15,883 bases of DNA from Myxococcota bacterium (lineage in GTDB: Bacteria; Myxococcota; UBA4151), in contig JAPKCE010000012.1 of assembly GCA_028823075.1 (NCBI GenBank), positions 1 to 15,883 on the forward strand. Direction: 5' to 3'. Shown here piece after piece: positions 8,301-14,951 of this stretch (its first letter is position 1; each line of letters opens with the position of its first letter). The notes under the pieces were generated by a model. That model had not been told where the DNA came from. It did not search any database and saw only the letters and a list, made by a program, of their open reading frames with translations. Both the position numbers and the translations under genes were made by a program.

Positions 8301-9506
8301 TTGAGCGAGGGCAATTACCAACTCACCGCCTGCATCGACCCCGATGGCGTCCTGGGCGAAAGCGAAGAGGCACAGGCAAACAACTGCGCCACCATCGATT
8401 TAACCGTTGGTGAGCCTGCGGCCGAGCGAAATGACCTTCGCTTGCAAAACGCTCAACTTAACCCGGCATCGCCACTTTCGGGTGAGATGATCACCCTCCG
8501 CATGGAGGTGTTTTATTCGGGCGATGCGAGCACGGCTGCAACCACGGTCGATGTGCGCGTCGACGGGCAAACCGTGCATAGCTGCCAAATCCAAAGCCTC
8601 GATGGTCGCATGGTGCGCACGGCGCGCTGTCGTACCCTTCCGGGAATGCTGCAAATGGGCGACGAGCCGCAGTTGGTACTTGCCTGCGTCGACCCCGATA
8701 ACAATATTGAAGAGACTGATGAAGACAACAACTGCCTGCGCTTAGTCATGGCGCCGGGTGGCTTTATCGGCGGCGAAGCCGACGCCTATGAAGTGGACAA
8801 CGACTGGGCGAGTGCCGGCACCCTCAACGACGCCGAAGCGCTTAACCGCGCCCAAGCTCACAACCTACACCTGGCCAGCGATATCGACGTCATGAAATTC
8901 AACCTGACTCAAGATGATCGCATCAACTTGCGCTTGGGTTCAGTAATGGGCGCTTTGAGCGTCACCTTGGTCGATGGTCCGTCGCAACCTGGCGACGCCG
9001 GAAGCCGCATGGCCAGCGAACTTACCTTCGACGATGAGGGCTTGGCGGCGACCGATGAGTTGAGCGCCGGCGTTTACGCTTTTGAAGTGCGCAGCGCCGA
9101 TGGCTTTGCGGTGGCCATGTACAGCATCAACGCTTGGTCTGATCTCGGCCCCGTGCAACCTGACGCCGGCCCAGCTCCGCCGGACGCCGGTCCTCCGGGG
9201 GACTGCCAAAACAATGATGACTGCACCGGCGGGCAGCGCTGTGTCATTGATGACCCCGAGCCTTACTGCACCAACACCTGCGACAGTGTGCGCGACTGCC
9301 CGGAGGGTTTCCAGCTCACCTGCCGTGAAATCGCTGCTGGAACCAAGGTCTGCATTCGCGGTGAAGCTCCTCCGACCGTCGATCCCGTTGACCCGGGCCA
9401 GGGCTGCTCCTGCGCTAGCGGCGGCGGCGTTGGACTCCTCGGTTTGCTCGGTTTGGTTGGGCTATTTTTGAGACGGCGCCGGCGGCGCCTACCCTACCAG
9501 GACTAA
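5316..9506 (+). CDS. Giant secreted surface protein with PPC-like and CARDB-like repeats and a MYXO-CTERM tail
   Basis: The start is placed at the second of two ATGs because AAGGGG lies 5 nt before it; positions here count from the first Met (1397 residues). A signal peptide (MKRLVAMVCLGLALPAQA) should be cut before Gln20. Domains in order: PPC-like 20-142, four CARDB-like repeats (144-248, 249-355, 356-462, 463-570), PPC-like 573-692, CARDB 695-804, PPC-like 805-922, CARDB 923-1034, CARDB 1040-1150, PPC-like 1157-1278. A Pro/Asp/Ala/Gly linker (1281-1296), an eight-Cys module (1298-1347), a second linker, and a MYXO-CTERM-type tail (1364-1397) follow. PPC domains open with E-P-N-N-S, Y-E-P-D-N or Y-E-V-D-N. 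CARDB repeats close with E-x-D-N-N-C or similar. CARDB folds are Ig-like adhesion or spacer modules; no catalytic domain is visible. The likely role is structural or adhesive at the cell surface; the ligand is unknown. Confidence 0.9.
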   Translation: MKRLVAMVCLGLALPAQAQEQEPNNSFAEANALAPGDVLSGEIAANDDDFYVFTTNGTSTIDVWSSALPGSPTLDTVMHLYGADQIQIAENDDRGGNADGLYSGFQRPNSPPGTYYVKLRGYDGFGGPRTGHYRIHLTLSGGPDMSVRTFALNPQPAPGQVWGASVTVTNGVDPSPATVTRLYNGEQMIAEHQTPIIAANGNTQVVFADLAALEIGYHNLRVCSDASELVQELDETNNCAAIQATVGLDLVAQSMTVTPNPPVVGQAWATSATLRNALAGDLPATTTTLTLNGVESGTCDVPIIANGGSHICNFTELAGLPSGITVVRICADTGAVVEEAAEDNNCAERAIAIGSDLIAENLVLNPVNPGLNDTFSATVRIRNRFAPDTPASVARISLGDQAWGECEVPALAAEAHHDCELNNLQAPPAGRLLVRFCADAGEAWGERNEDNNCAESNIFNGPDLQIQQVVLNPNPPVEGRTAQALVIVRNAVADPVTETTQVHITENGQPIGIPCSVGPIGANGIGACQINGLQFAGGAHTISICADFGDDQVEINEDNNCYEMQFTVEDVDAYEPDNDRLSATLMRAGDSQDHSLHNDADLDYMFFVVNRPSEAQIHTSAVQEGDNFDTRVALIGDNGQDITSNDDGGEGSFSRVVRELQPGTYYLRVNRGGNGAVDRYRITLRLIDLAARPPDLSPGVLGLDPVVLLAGQMFTLSSTISNAANAGVSQGSTAALTINGEAAGECSIAELASDGSTPCAIIVPGGAPAGDAVLRLCVDPNNAMEERDENNNCRQLSLHLYALDEYEVDNSREEAGDLLLDEAQVHSLHVADDTDWVRISMLEPGSLSVTTSLGDGSGGDVDGRLTAPGGETLARSMAVGNVELTYGPADRGVFMVEITGRGNAPVDGYTITATHTPVDGDVLRDIRLVNLTSDPDLPAPDTAYELTVFAANDGNLISSATTVALKIDDEEVTRCVLPPAEPGNTMRCRDVEMPGLSEGNYQLTACIDPDGVLGESEEAQANNCATIDLTVGEPAAERNDLRLQNAQLNPASPLSGEMITLRMEVFYSGDASTAATTVDVRVDGQTVHSCQIQSLDGRMVRTARCRTLPGMLQMGDEPQLVLACVDPDNNIEETDEDNNCLRLVMAPGGFIGGEADAYEVDNDWASAGTLNDAEALNRAQAHNLHLASDIDVMKFNLTQDDRINLRLGSVMGALSVTLVDGPSQPGDAGSRMASELTFDDEGLAATDELSAGVYAFEVRSADGFAVAMYSINAWSDLGPVQPDAGPAPPDAGPPGDCQNNDDCTGGQRCVIDDPEPYCTNTCDSVRDCPEGFQLTCREIAAGTKVCIRGEAPPTVDPVDPGQGCSCASGGGVGLLGLLGLVGLFLRRRRRRLPYQD
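5742..8762 (+). repeat. Seven CARDB-like protein repeats, interrupted by two PPC-like domains
   Basis: Seven units of about 105-112 codons each open with a D-L-x-(6-8)-N/D-P type segment and close with an acidic stretch ending N-N-C. Units 1-4 are contiguous; PPC-like domains separate 4 from 5 and 5 from 6. Units 2-7 carry four cysteines; in unit 2 these are Cys300, Cys313, Cys331 and Cys347, counted from the first Met. Unit 1 keeps only the last pair. At the DNA level the repeats are mostly diverged, but 6338-6358 (end of unit 2) and 6659-6679 (end of unit 3) are an identical 21-nt stretch. Confidence 0.8.
9402..9503 (+). other. MYXO-CTERM-type sorting signal
   Basis: This codes for the last 34 residues of the surface protein: Gly-Cys-Ser-Cys, a Gly-rich turn, a Leu/Gly/Val membrane segment, six arginines in a row and LPYQD. 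The pattern matches MYXO-CTERM tails of Myxococcota, which are processed by intramembrane proteases (myxosortases) at a conserved Cys so that the protein ends up on the cell surface. No candidate processing enzyme lies in the window. The six-Arg codons create a perfect inverted repeat (GGCGCC, 3-nt loop, GGCGCC; 9475-9489) with no T-tract, so I do not call it a terminator. Confidence 0.85.
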
Positions 9507-10315
9507 CGCTGACAGCTGCCGCAAAACACGGTTCGACGCCCCGCGCTGACCAAGGATTTTAGCGCGGTCTCGCAATTAACGCAGGCTTGCCCAGCGCGCC
9601 CATAAACCTGCAACTGCTGGGCAAAATATCCCGGTGCTCCATCGGATGAGACAAAGTCTTTCACCGTGCTGCCGCCCGACTCCACGGCCCGACTGAGCAC
9701 CTCGATGATGGTATGGTGAAGCAGGGTCAAGCGCTTGGCACTGATCAAGCGCGCTCGCCGCAGCGGGTGAACTCGAGCCCTAAAAAGCGCCTCTGCGGCG
9801 TAGATATTACCCACACCGCAGACTGTTTTTGCATCCATAATCAGATGTTTAATCGGCTTGTTGCTGGATTTGCAAAGGCGAATAAAGTCATTGGCTTGCC
9901 AATCTTCCAGCGGCTCTGGACCGAGATGCTTGAGCAGTCGATGGCCCGCCAAATCATCGCGACCAACCCGAAGCAACATGCCAAAACGCCGTGGGTCTCG
10001 ATAACGCAGGCATCCTTGGTCAAGCTGCAGCCGCCAATGTTCGTGCTTGAGCCAGGCCGGCGAATGCTCGCTCATAAAAAGCTGACCGGTCATACCCAAG
10101 TGAACGATGACCTGCTGTTCGTCGCAATCGATGAGCAGATATTTTGAGCGGCGTCTCACCGCAAGCACGGTCGAGCCGGCCAGTTTGGCCATCGACTCTG
10201 CACTCTCACGCAGTCTTAAAGCTTTGTCGCTGGCCGAATATTGGCCGATACGACGTCCGACCAGCAGAGGTTCAAGCGCTCGGCGACAGGTTTCGACTTC
10301 GGGCAGTTCGGGCAT
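9503..10315 (-). CDS. mutM: Formamidopyrimidine-DNA glycosylase
   Basis: Fpg/MutM (also named fpg) removes 8-oxoguanine and ring-opened purines from DNA and nicks the abasic site. It is 270 residues, the usual length. The N-terminus PELPEVET carries the catalytic Pro2 and Glu3. Lys58 is the conserved phosphate-contacting lysine (RRRSKYL). Met75, Arg109 and Phe111 correspond to the triad that fills the gap left by the flipped base. The helix-two-turn-helix reads GVGNIYAAEALF (167-178). The C-terminal zinc finger is complete: Cys245, Cys248, Cys265 and Cys268, with the GRRTVF loop before the last pair. All essential residues are present, so it should be active. It converges on the surface protein gene and overlaps it by 4 bp, the stops being TAG (minus) and TAA (plus). 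Its promoter region is shared with glnN. Confidence 0.97.
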   Translation of the reverse strand: MPELPEVETCRRALEPLLVGRRIGQYSASDKALRLRESAESMAKLAGSTVLAVRRRSKYLLIDCDEQQVIVHLGMTGQLFMSEHSPAWLKHEHWRLQLDQGCLRYRDPRRFGMLLRVGRDDLAGHRLLKHLGPEPLEDWQANDFIRLCKSSNKPIKHLIMDAKTVCGVGNIYAAEALFRARVHPLRRARLISAKRLTLLHHTIIEVLSRAVESGGSTVKDFVSSDGAPGYFAQQLQVYGRAGQACVNCETALKSLVSAGRRTVFCGSCQR

Positions 10316-10399
10316 ACGCTCGCTTTCAAGACCAGGTTCTTTTCGACCCTTGCTGCTCTAGCTTTTCCACGCTGATAAATTTCGCACAAGCAGAGCGAA

Positions 10400-10417
10400 T
10401 GAATGAGCGATCATTCA
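10400..10417. promoter_or_regulatory. FadR (TetR-family)-like operator palindrome
   Basis: TGAATGA-GCGA-TCATTCA is a perfect inverted repeat with 7-bp arms and a 4-bp spacer. As I recall it, this arm sequence and spacing equal the consensus of the Bacillus subtilis TetR-type FadR (YsiA), an acyl-CoA-responsive repressor of fatty acid degradation and etf genes. The site is 84 bp from the mutM start and 128 bp from the chosen glnN start, so it could control either. A weak transcript-ending hairpin is the alternative (a TCTTTT stretch follows), but no plus-strand gene precedes it. The palindrome is certain; the regulator is inference. Confidence 0.5.
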
Positions 10418-10458
10418 GTCTTTTAGCAGTGCCTACCTCATGCTCACATTGCCGCCGC

Positions 10459-10536
10459 TAGAATGGGCACAGCAGCATGCCCTTGCACAATCCTTATTTG
10501 GACCGCATGGCTTTGCCATCGGCAACACCAACGGAG
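10459..10536 (+). promoter_or_regulatory. Possible glnN -10 box and Shine-Dalgarno
   Basis: TAGAAT at 10459-10464 resembles a -10 hexamer, without a convincing -35. GGAG at 10533-10536 lies 9 nt before the ATG at 10546 and is the best ribosome binding site in the region; the earlier in-frame ATGs at 10477 and 10507 have none. The rest of the 230-bp divergent interval (10316-10545) shows only the palindrome at 10400-10417 and no RNA gene or other ORF that I can support. Confidence 0.35.
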
Positions 10537-10545
10537 CCTTCCGCC

Positions 10546-12735
10546 ATGACCCGTAGCCACCGTCAAGCGTCTATTCGCCTCATCTCGGATCGTCCAATCA
10601 CCCCGAGCAACACCAGCAAAAATTGGGAACTCGTCCAAGAGTTTGCCAAAGATGTGTTTACCGATTCGGTGATGAAACGGCTGCTTCCCAGCGAAGCCTA
10701 TAGCGACCTACGTCGCACCATCGATGAAGGCGTTGCACTCAACGAAAACACCGCCGATTCAGTCGCCAACGCCATGCGCTCCTGGGCACAAGAGCGCGGT
10801 GCCACCCATTACACCCACTGGTTCCAGCCGATGACCGGCTGCACCGCTGAGAAACACGACTCCTTTCTCGAAGTCTCGGACGGTCAAGCCATCATCCAAT
10901 TCGACGGCAGTCAGTTGGTTCAAGGTGAGCCGGACGCCTCGAGTTTCCCCTCGGGCGGTATTCGTCAAACCTTTGAGGCGCGCGGTTACACCGCCTGGGA
11001 CCCGTCGAGCCCTGCCTTCTTACGCCGAGACACCAGCGGCTGCACGCTTTGTATCCCCACAGCGTTTTGCTCGTATACGGGCGAAGCCTTAGACGAGAAA
11101 ACGCCGCTAATGCGCGCCGGTGAAGCCTTACAACGTCACGCTGTCAGCGCCGCTCACCTGCTGGGCTACGACAGCGTTAAGCGCATCAGCACCACCGTCG
11201 GTTGCGAGCAAGAATACTTCCTTCTCGACAAGCAGTTCTACGTTCAACGGCCCGACCTAGCAAACGCCGGACGCACCCTCTTTGGCGCGCCGCCACTGAA
11301 GGGCCAAGAGCTCGACGATCATTATTTCGGCGCCATTCGCAAACGCGTGATGGGCTTTATGGAAGAACTCGACCGCGAGCTTTGGCGTTTGGGTGTGCCG
11401 TCCAAAACGCGCCACAACGAGGTGGCTCCAAGCCAGTTTGAGTTGGCGCCAATTTTTGAAAGCTGCAACGTCGCCGTCGATCATAACATGTTGACCATGG
11501 AGGTGATGCGCAACGTCGCTGATCGCCACGGTTTTGCCTGTTTGCTGCACGAAAAACCCTATGCAGGAGTCAACGGCAGCGGCAAGCATGTGAACTGGTC
11601 GATGTCTTGTAAACTGCGCGGCAACCTACTCAACCCGGGCTCGACGCCGCAAGACAACATCAGCTTTCTGTACCATCTGGCGGCCGTCGTCGCAGCCGTC
11701 GATACGCATGCGCCCTTGCTGCGCGCCTCCATCGCCCATTCGGGTAACGACCATCGCCTCGGCGCCAACGAGGCGCCTCCGGCCATCATCTCGGCATACC
11801 TCGGGGACCAACTTACGGCGGTGGTCGAAGCGATCGTCACCGGTAACTCGCTCAACGAAAACGATGGCGGTTTGATGCATCTCGGCGTTGAGGCCCTACC
11901 GCCTCTCACCAAAGACCCCACCGACCGGAACCGCACATCGCCCTTCGCTTTTACCGGTAATAAATTCGAATTTCGCGCTGCCGGCTCAAGCCAAAGCGTC
12001 GCTGTGGTCAACACTGTGCTCTGCACCGTCGTCGCGAACGCCTTGAACGAGATGAACGAAACGCTTCAAGCCAAAGTCGCCGGCGGCTTGGAACGCAACG
12101 AAGCTATCTTTGAGACCATCCGCGAAACTCTGTATGCTCACCAAAAGGTCATCTTTAAAGGCGATGGTTATTCCGATGATTGGCTCAAAGAAGCCGAAGC
12201 TCGAGGCTTGCCGAACCTGCGCGGCACCCCAGACGCGTTGCCGGCATGGATCAGCGATGAGGCCTTTGCGGTCTTTGCCAAGTATAAAGTTCTTAGCCGG
12301 CGCGAGTTGCAAGCTCGTCACGAGGTCGCCTGTGAAAAGTACAACACGCACCTGACCATCGAGGGCCGTTGCAGTTCGCATATGGTGCGCACCCTTTACT
12401 TGCCCGCTATTCTGGCGTTCCAGCGACGCGTTGGTGATACGATTATGTCCTCAAAGGCGGCCGGCTTAGACGTCACGGCACTGCGCGCTCAAAGCCAACT
12501 ACTCGAAAGACTTGCGGCTTTATATAACCGCATTAACAACGACTGTGAGGCGATGGAAGCCGGCATGGTTAAAGCCGAAAGCATCGAACATGCTGCCGAT
12601 GCCTTGGTTGTCTTTAAAGCCGAAGTTCTCGACCGTCAGGCTACCTTGCGAGAAGGTGTCGATGAAGCCGAACTGTTGGTAGAAGACCGGCTCTGGCCTT
12701 TACCCAAATACCACGAGATGTTGGTCATTTACTAA
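10546..12735 (+). CDS. glnN: Type III glutamine synthetase
   Basis: It makes glutamine from glutamate, ammonia and ATP. At 729 residues from the chosen start it has the length of the GSIII family, about twice GSI or GSII. Family-typical blocks are clear: GCEQEYF (219-225), with acidic residues expected to bind the active-site metal; KTRHNEVAPSQFELAP (287-302); HEKPYAGVNGSGKH (335-348); NDHRLGANEAPPA in the middle; and NRTSPFAFTGNKFEFR (462-477). A GSIII-specific N-terminal part (about 30-190) and a helical C-terminal part (from about 590) flank the catalytic core. The reading frame is open back to ATGs at 10477 and 10507, but only 10546 has a Shine-Dalgarno; the alternative would add 23 residues. 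No PII, NtrBC or ammonium transporter gene is in the window. It ends 4 bp from the convergent gene. Confidence 0.95.
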   Translation: MTRSHRQASIRLISDRPITPSNTSKNWELVQEFAKDVFTDSVMKRLLPSEAYSDLRRTIDEGVALNENTADSVANAMRSWAQERGATHYTHWFQPMTGCTAEKHDSFLEVSDGQAIIQFDGSQLVQGEPDASSFPSGGIRQTFEARGYTAWDPSSPAFLRRDTSGCTLCIPTAFCSYTGEALDEKTPLMRAGEALQRHAVSAAHLLGYDSVKRISTTVGCEQEYFLLDKQFYVQRPDLANAGRTLFGAPPLKGQELDDHYFGAIRKRVMGFMEELDRELWRLGVPSKTRHNEVAPSQFELAPIFESCNVAVDHNMLTMEVMRNVADRHGFACLLHEKPYAGVNGSGKHVNWSMSCKLRGNLLNPGSTPQDNISFLYHLAAVVAAVDTHAPLLRASIAHSGNDHRLGANEAPPAIISAYLGDQLTAVVEAIVTGNSLNENDGGLMHLGVEALPPLTKDPTDRNRTSPFAFTGNKFEFRAAGSSQSVAVVNTVLCTVVANALNEMNETLQAKVAGGLERNEAIFETIRETLYAHQKVIFKGDGYSDDWLKEAEARGLPNLRGTPDALPAWISDEAFAVFAKYKVLSRRELQARHEVACEKYNTHLTIEGRCSSHMVRTLYLPAILAFQRRVGDTIMSSKAAGLDVTALRAQSQLLERLAALYNRINNDCEAMEAGMVKAESIEHAADALVVFKAEVLDRQATLREGVDEAELLVEDRLWPLPKYHEMLVIY

Positions 12736-12739
12736 ACCG

Positions 12740-14950
12740 CTAAGCCAGTTGCCAGCGACGCCTCAGAGCGATGGCTAACAAGCCGGGAATCAGGAAAAAT
12801 AGCAGCCATAGTGGATGGTTCCACAAAGGCTCGCTGCGGATCGCTTCGATGCGTTCGCCGCGTTGGGTCTCGTCAAAAGGCAAGTCGCTAAGCTTACGCT
12901 CATTCCAATCGTAGGCAACCCCACCGCTGGCCTGCGCGAGCTCCTTAATCAAAGTCGCGTTAGGCCCGACCAAACGGCGTTCGGCGCTAGCCTGTCCGGC
13001 GATGATCACCGCTTCGGATCGCGCCAGCTCTTGACCGCCGAGCAGGGCCGACGCCTCCAAGTTCCAAGGCCCGCTTTCCAGGGGGTCGAGGTCGACGGCG
13101 AAGCGACCTTCCTTATCGGTGGTCCCCTTAACCTTACGGTGTTTATGATCGGGATTTTTTAGGGTGAGATGCAGGTTTGCGTCAGCGAGGGGTTTCCAGT
13201 CATGGCCGCGTAAGCGCAGCGAAAACTGTAAACGACGCCCCTTCTCGAGATCGCTGGGCAGCTCCTCCCAGGAGAGTCGGCTGAAGGCCGGGTCACCCGA
13301 TAACCAGCGAAGCATATTATGCCAAATCCGGTAATAAGGCCTGGCTTTTTGCCCTTTTGCCGCAGCGCTGAGTTGCCAGCGCCAGAGGCTATCAACGGCC
13401 AAGGCCAAGGCGCGGCCGCGGCCCACCGGCGCCGCCACCATGATGGGCGCTGGAGAAGCTTCGGTATGCTCGGGGTGCACCATAATCACCGACGCTCCGG
13501 GCTTGGCTTCGCCCAGACGGTTGCGCCCGTGCAGCAAGGGCATCGCCGCCAAAACATCCTCGGAGCCGGAATCCAAACCCAAGGCCATGATCGGATGGTT
13601 TGGCGCCAAAACTTTAGGCATGAACGGGCGTAAGTCGGCCGCCTGCTCAGTGATCGCTACCGGTAGCAATCGAGCTATATCAGTCCCTTGATACTGGCCT
13701 TCAAAAAAGCTGCGCATACCGCCGATCATAGCAAACCCGCCGCCGTCCTGTTCGACAAAACGGCGAATTCGCCCGAGATAACGCCCGACACTGTAAGGCG
13801 CAAAGTTGAAGTCAACGAAAAGCACCACATCAAAGGTATGCAGCTGCTCTTCAAACAGTTCGCGTTCAGGAAAAGGGATCAAACTGAGTTCTTCTTCGGG
13901 AATCTGATTGCTGTCTTCGGGCGTGCGCAGGATAAAGAAACTTACCAAATCAACGCCCGGGTCTTCCTTTAATAAACGCCGTAAAAAGCGAACATCCCAG
14001 GTGGGGGCACCGGCGACCAGCAAAACCCGCAAACGATCGCGCACAACATCCATGGGCAGCAGTAAAACATTATTGGTTTCATCTTCTTCTTGGGCGACCA
14101 ACGGGGTGGAAACTCGCAGAACCTGGCGACCAACTCGCATGGGCTTAAAGGGAATCTCGAGCTCGATTTCGGCAGCGTCGCCTTGCACCTTGACGCGCTG
14201 TAAACGCTCGGCTGTTCCAGGAGCTTCGATTTTTACGATGACCTCCATGCCGGAGACCCCGCGAGCGCTGAGTTTGACCTTTATGAGGCGCGTGTTGCGC
14301 ACAAAGGCCAGCGGCGACTCATCGCTCGCACTAAGCGCCAGATCGCGACTGCTTGCCGAAGGGGGAGCAAGCACGAAAATCGGTACCTTTAAAGCTTTGG
14401 CCCGAGCTTTGGCTTCGAGCCTAGCGTCGCTATCGACACCATCGGTGATCAACACAATCCCTGCGATGGGGGAGCCTTCGACAACGGCGACCGCCTCTTC
14501 TAGGCTATTGATTATATTTGTTTTATCACCCGTTGGAGCTTCGGCGAGCGAGTTGTCATTCCAAGCCTCGAGGCCACTAGAGAAAGCAAAGCGGAGCAAA
14601 GAAAACCGCTCCTCTAGTTTTTTGATCTGCTGCAGATCGAGGACGCGACGTAAAGCCTCTCGTCGAGTTGCAAGGTCCATCGAAGCGCTGCGATCGACGA
14701 GCAGCAACACCGTGCCCGGAATCGAACGCACGCGCTCATGGCGTAATGTGGGCCCGGCGAGGGTCACTAACGCACCGAGCAACACCACCAAGCGAAAGCC
14801 GAAGAGTATACGGCGCCGGCGCGACGCCAAGGTACCGCTGGCCTTCCACAACAAAAAGGCGGTTAGGGTTAAGGCAAGCAAACAAAGGCCAAAAACCCAA
14901 GGAACAACCAAAGGCTCGAAAACGATGCTGCTGCGCCAAGGGAGTTGCAT
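12740..14950 (-). CDS. Membrane protein with von Willebrand A and glutamine-amidotransferase-like domains
   Basis: Residues 12-35 and 52-68 form two N-terminal membrane segments. A vWA domain follows (about 78-200): the metal-site motif D-x-S-x-S is Asp86/Ser88/Ser90, with Thr144 and ITDG (168-171). Residues ~215-305 look like an Ig/CARDB-like fold ending in EEDETNN (288-294). Residues ~308-435 form a class I glutamine-amidotransferase-like Rossmann domain (RVLLVAGAP, then GGGFAMIGG) without the nucleophile cysteine at the elbow. The region 555-650 is beta-rich, and a membrane helix (714-730) with a short basic tail ends the protein. The start is set at 14950 because it is 1 nt after the upstream stop (TAAGATG); an ATG at 15019 would overlap that gene by 68 bp. 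Proteins of this build usually sit with MoxR ATPases; the biochemical role is not known. Confidence 0.82.
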   Translation of the reverse strand: MQLPWRSSIVFEPLVVPWVFGLCLLALTLTAFLLWKASGTLASRRRRILFGFRLVVLLGALVTLAGPTLRHERVRSIPGTVLLLVDRSASMDLATRREALRRVLDLQQIKKLEERFSLLRFAFSSGLEAWNDNSLAEAPTGDKTNIINSLEEAVAVVEGSPIAGIVLITDGVDSDARLEAKARAKALKVPIFVLAPPSASSRDLALSASDESPLAFVRNTRLIKVKLSARGVSGMEVIVKIEAPGTAERLQRVKVQGDAAEIELEIPFKPMRVGRQVLRVSTPLVAQEEDETNNVLLLPMDVVRDRLRVLLVAGAPTWDVRFLRRLLKEDPGVDLVSFFILRTPEDSNQIPEEELSLIPFPERELFEEQLHTFDVVLFVDFNFAPYSVGRYLGRIRRFVEQDGGGFAMIGGMRSFFEGQYQGTDIARLLPVAITEQAADLRPFMPKVLAPNHPIMALGLDSGSEDVLAAMPLLHGRNRLGEAKPGASVIMVHPEHTEASPAPIMVAAPVGRGRALALAVDSLWRWQLSAAAKGQKARPYYRIWHNMLRWLSGDPAFSRLSWEELPSDLEKGRRLQFSLRLRGHDWKPLADANLHLTLKNPDHKHRKVKGTTDKEGRFAVDLDPLESGPWNLEASALLGGQELARSEAVIIAGQASAERRLVGPNATLIKELAQASGGVAYDWNERKLSDLPFDETQRGERIEAIRSEPLWNHPLWLLFFLIPGLLAIALRRRWQLA

Positions 14951-14951
14951 C

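Noticed and set aside
9475..9489. Perfect GGCGCC/GGCGCC inverted repeat near the end of the surface protein gene
   Set aside because: It is explained by consecutive arginine codons and has no T-tract on either strand.
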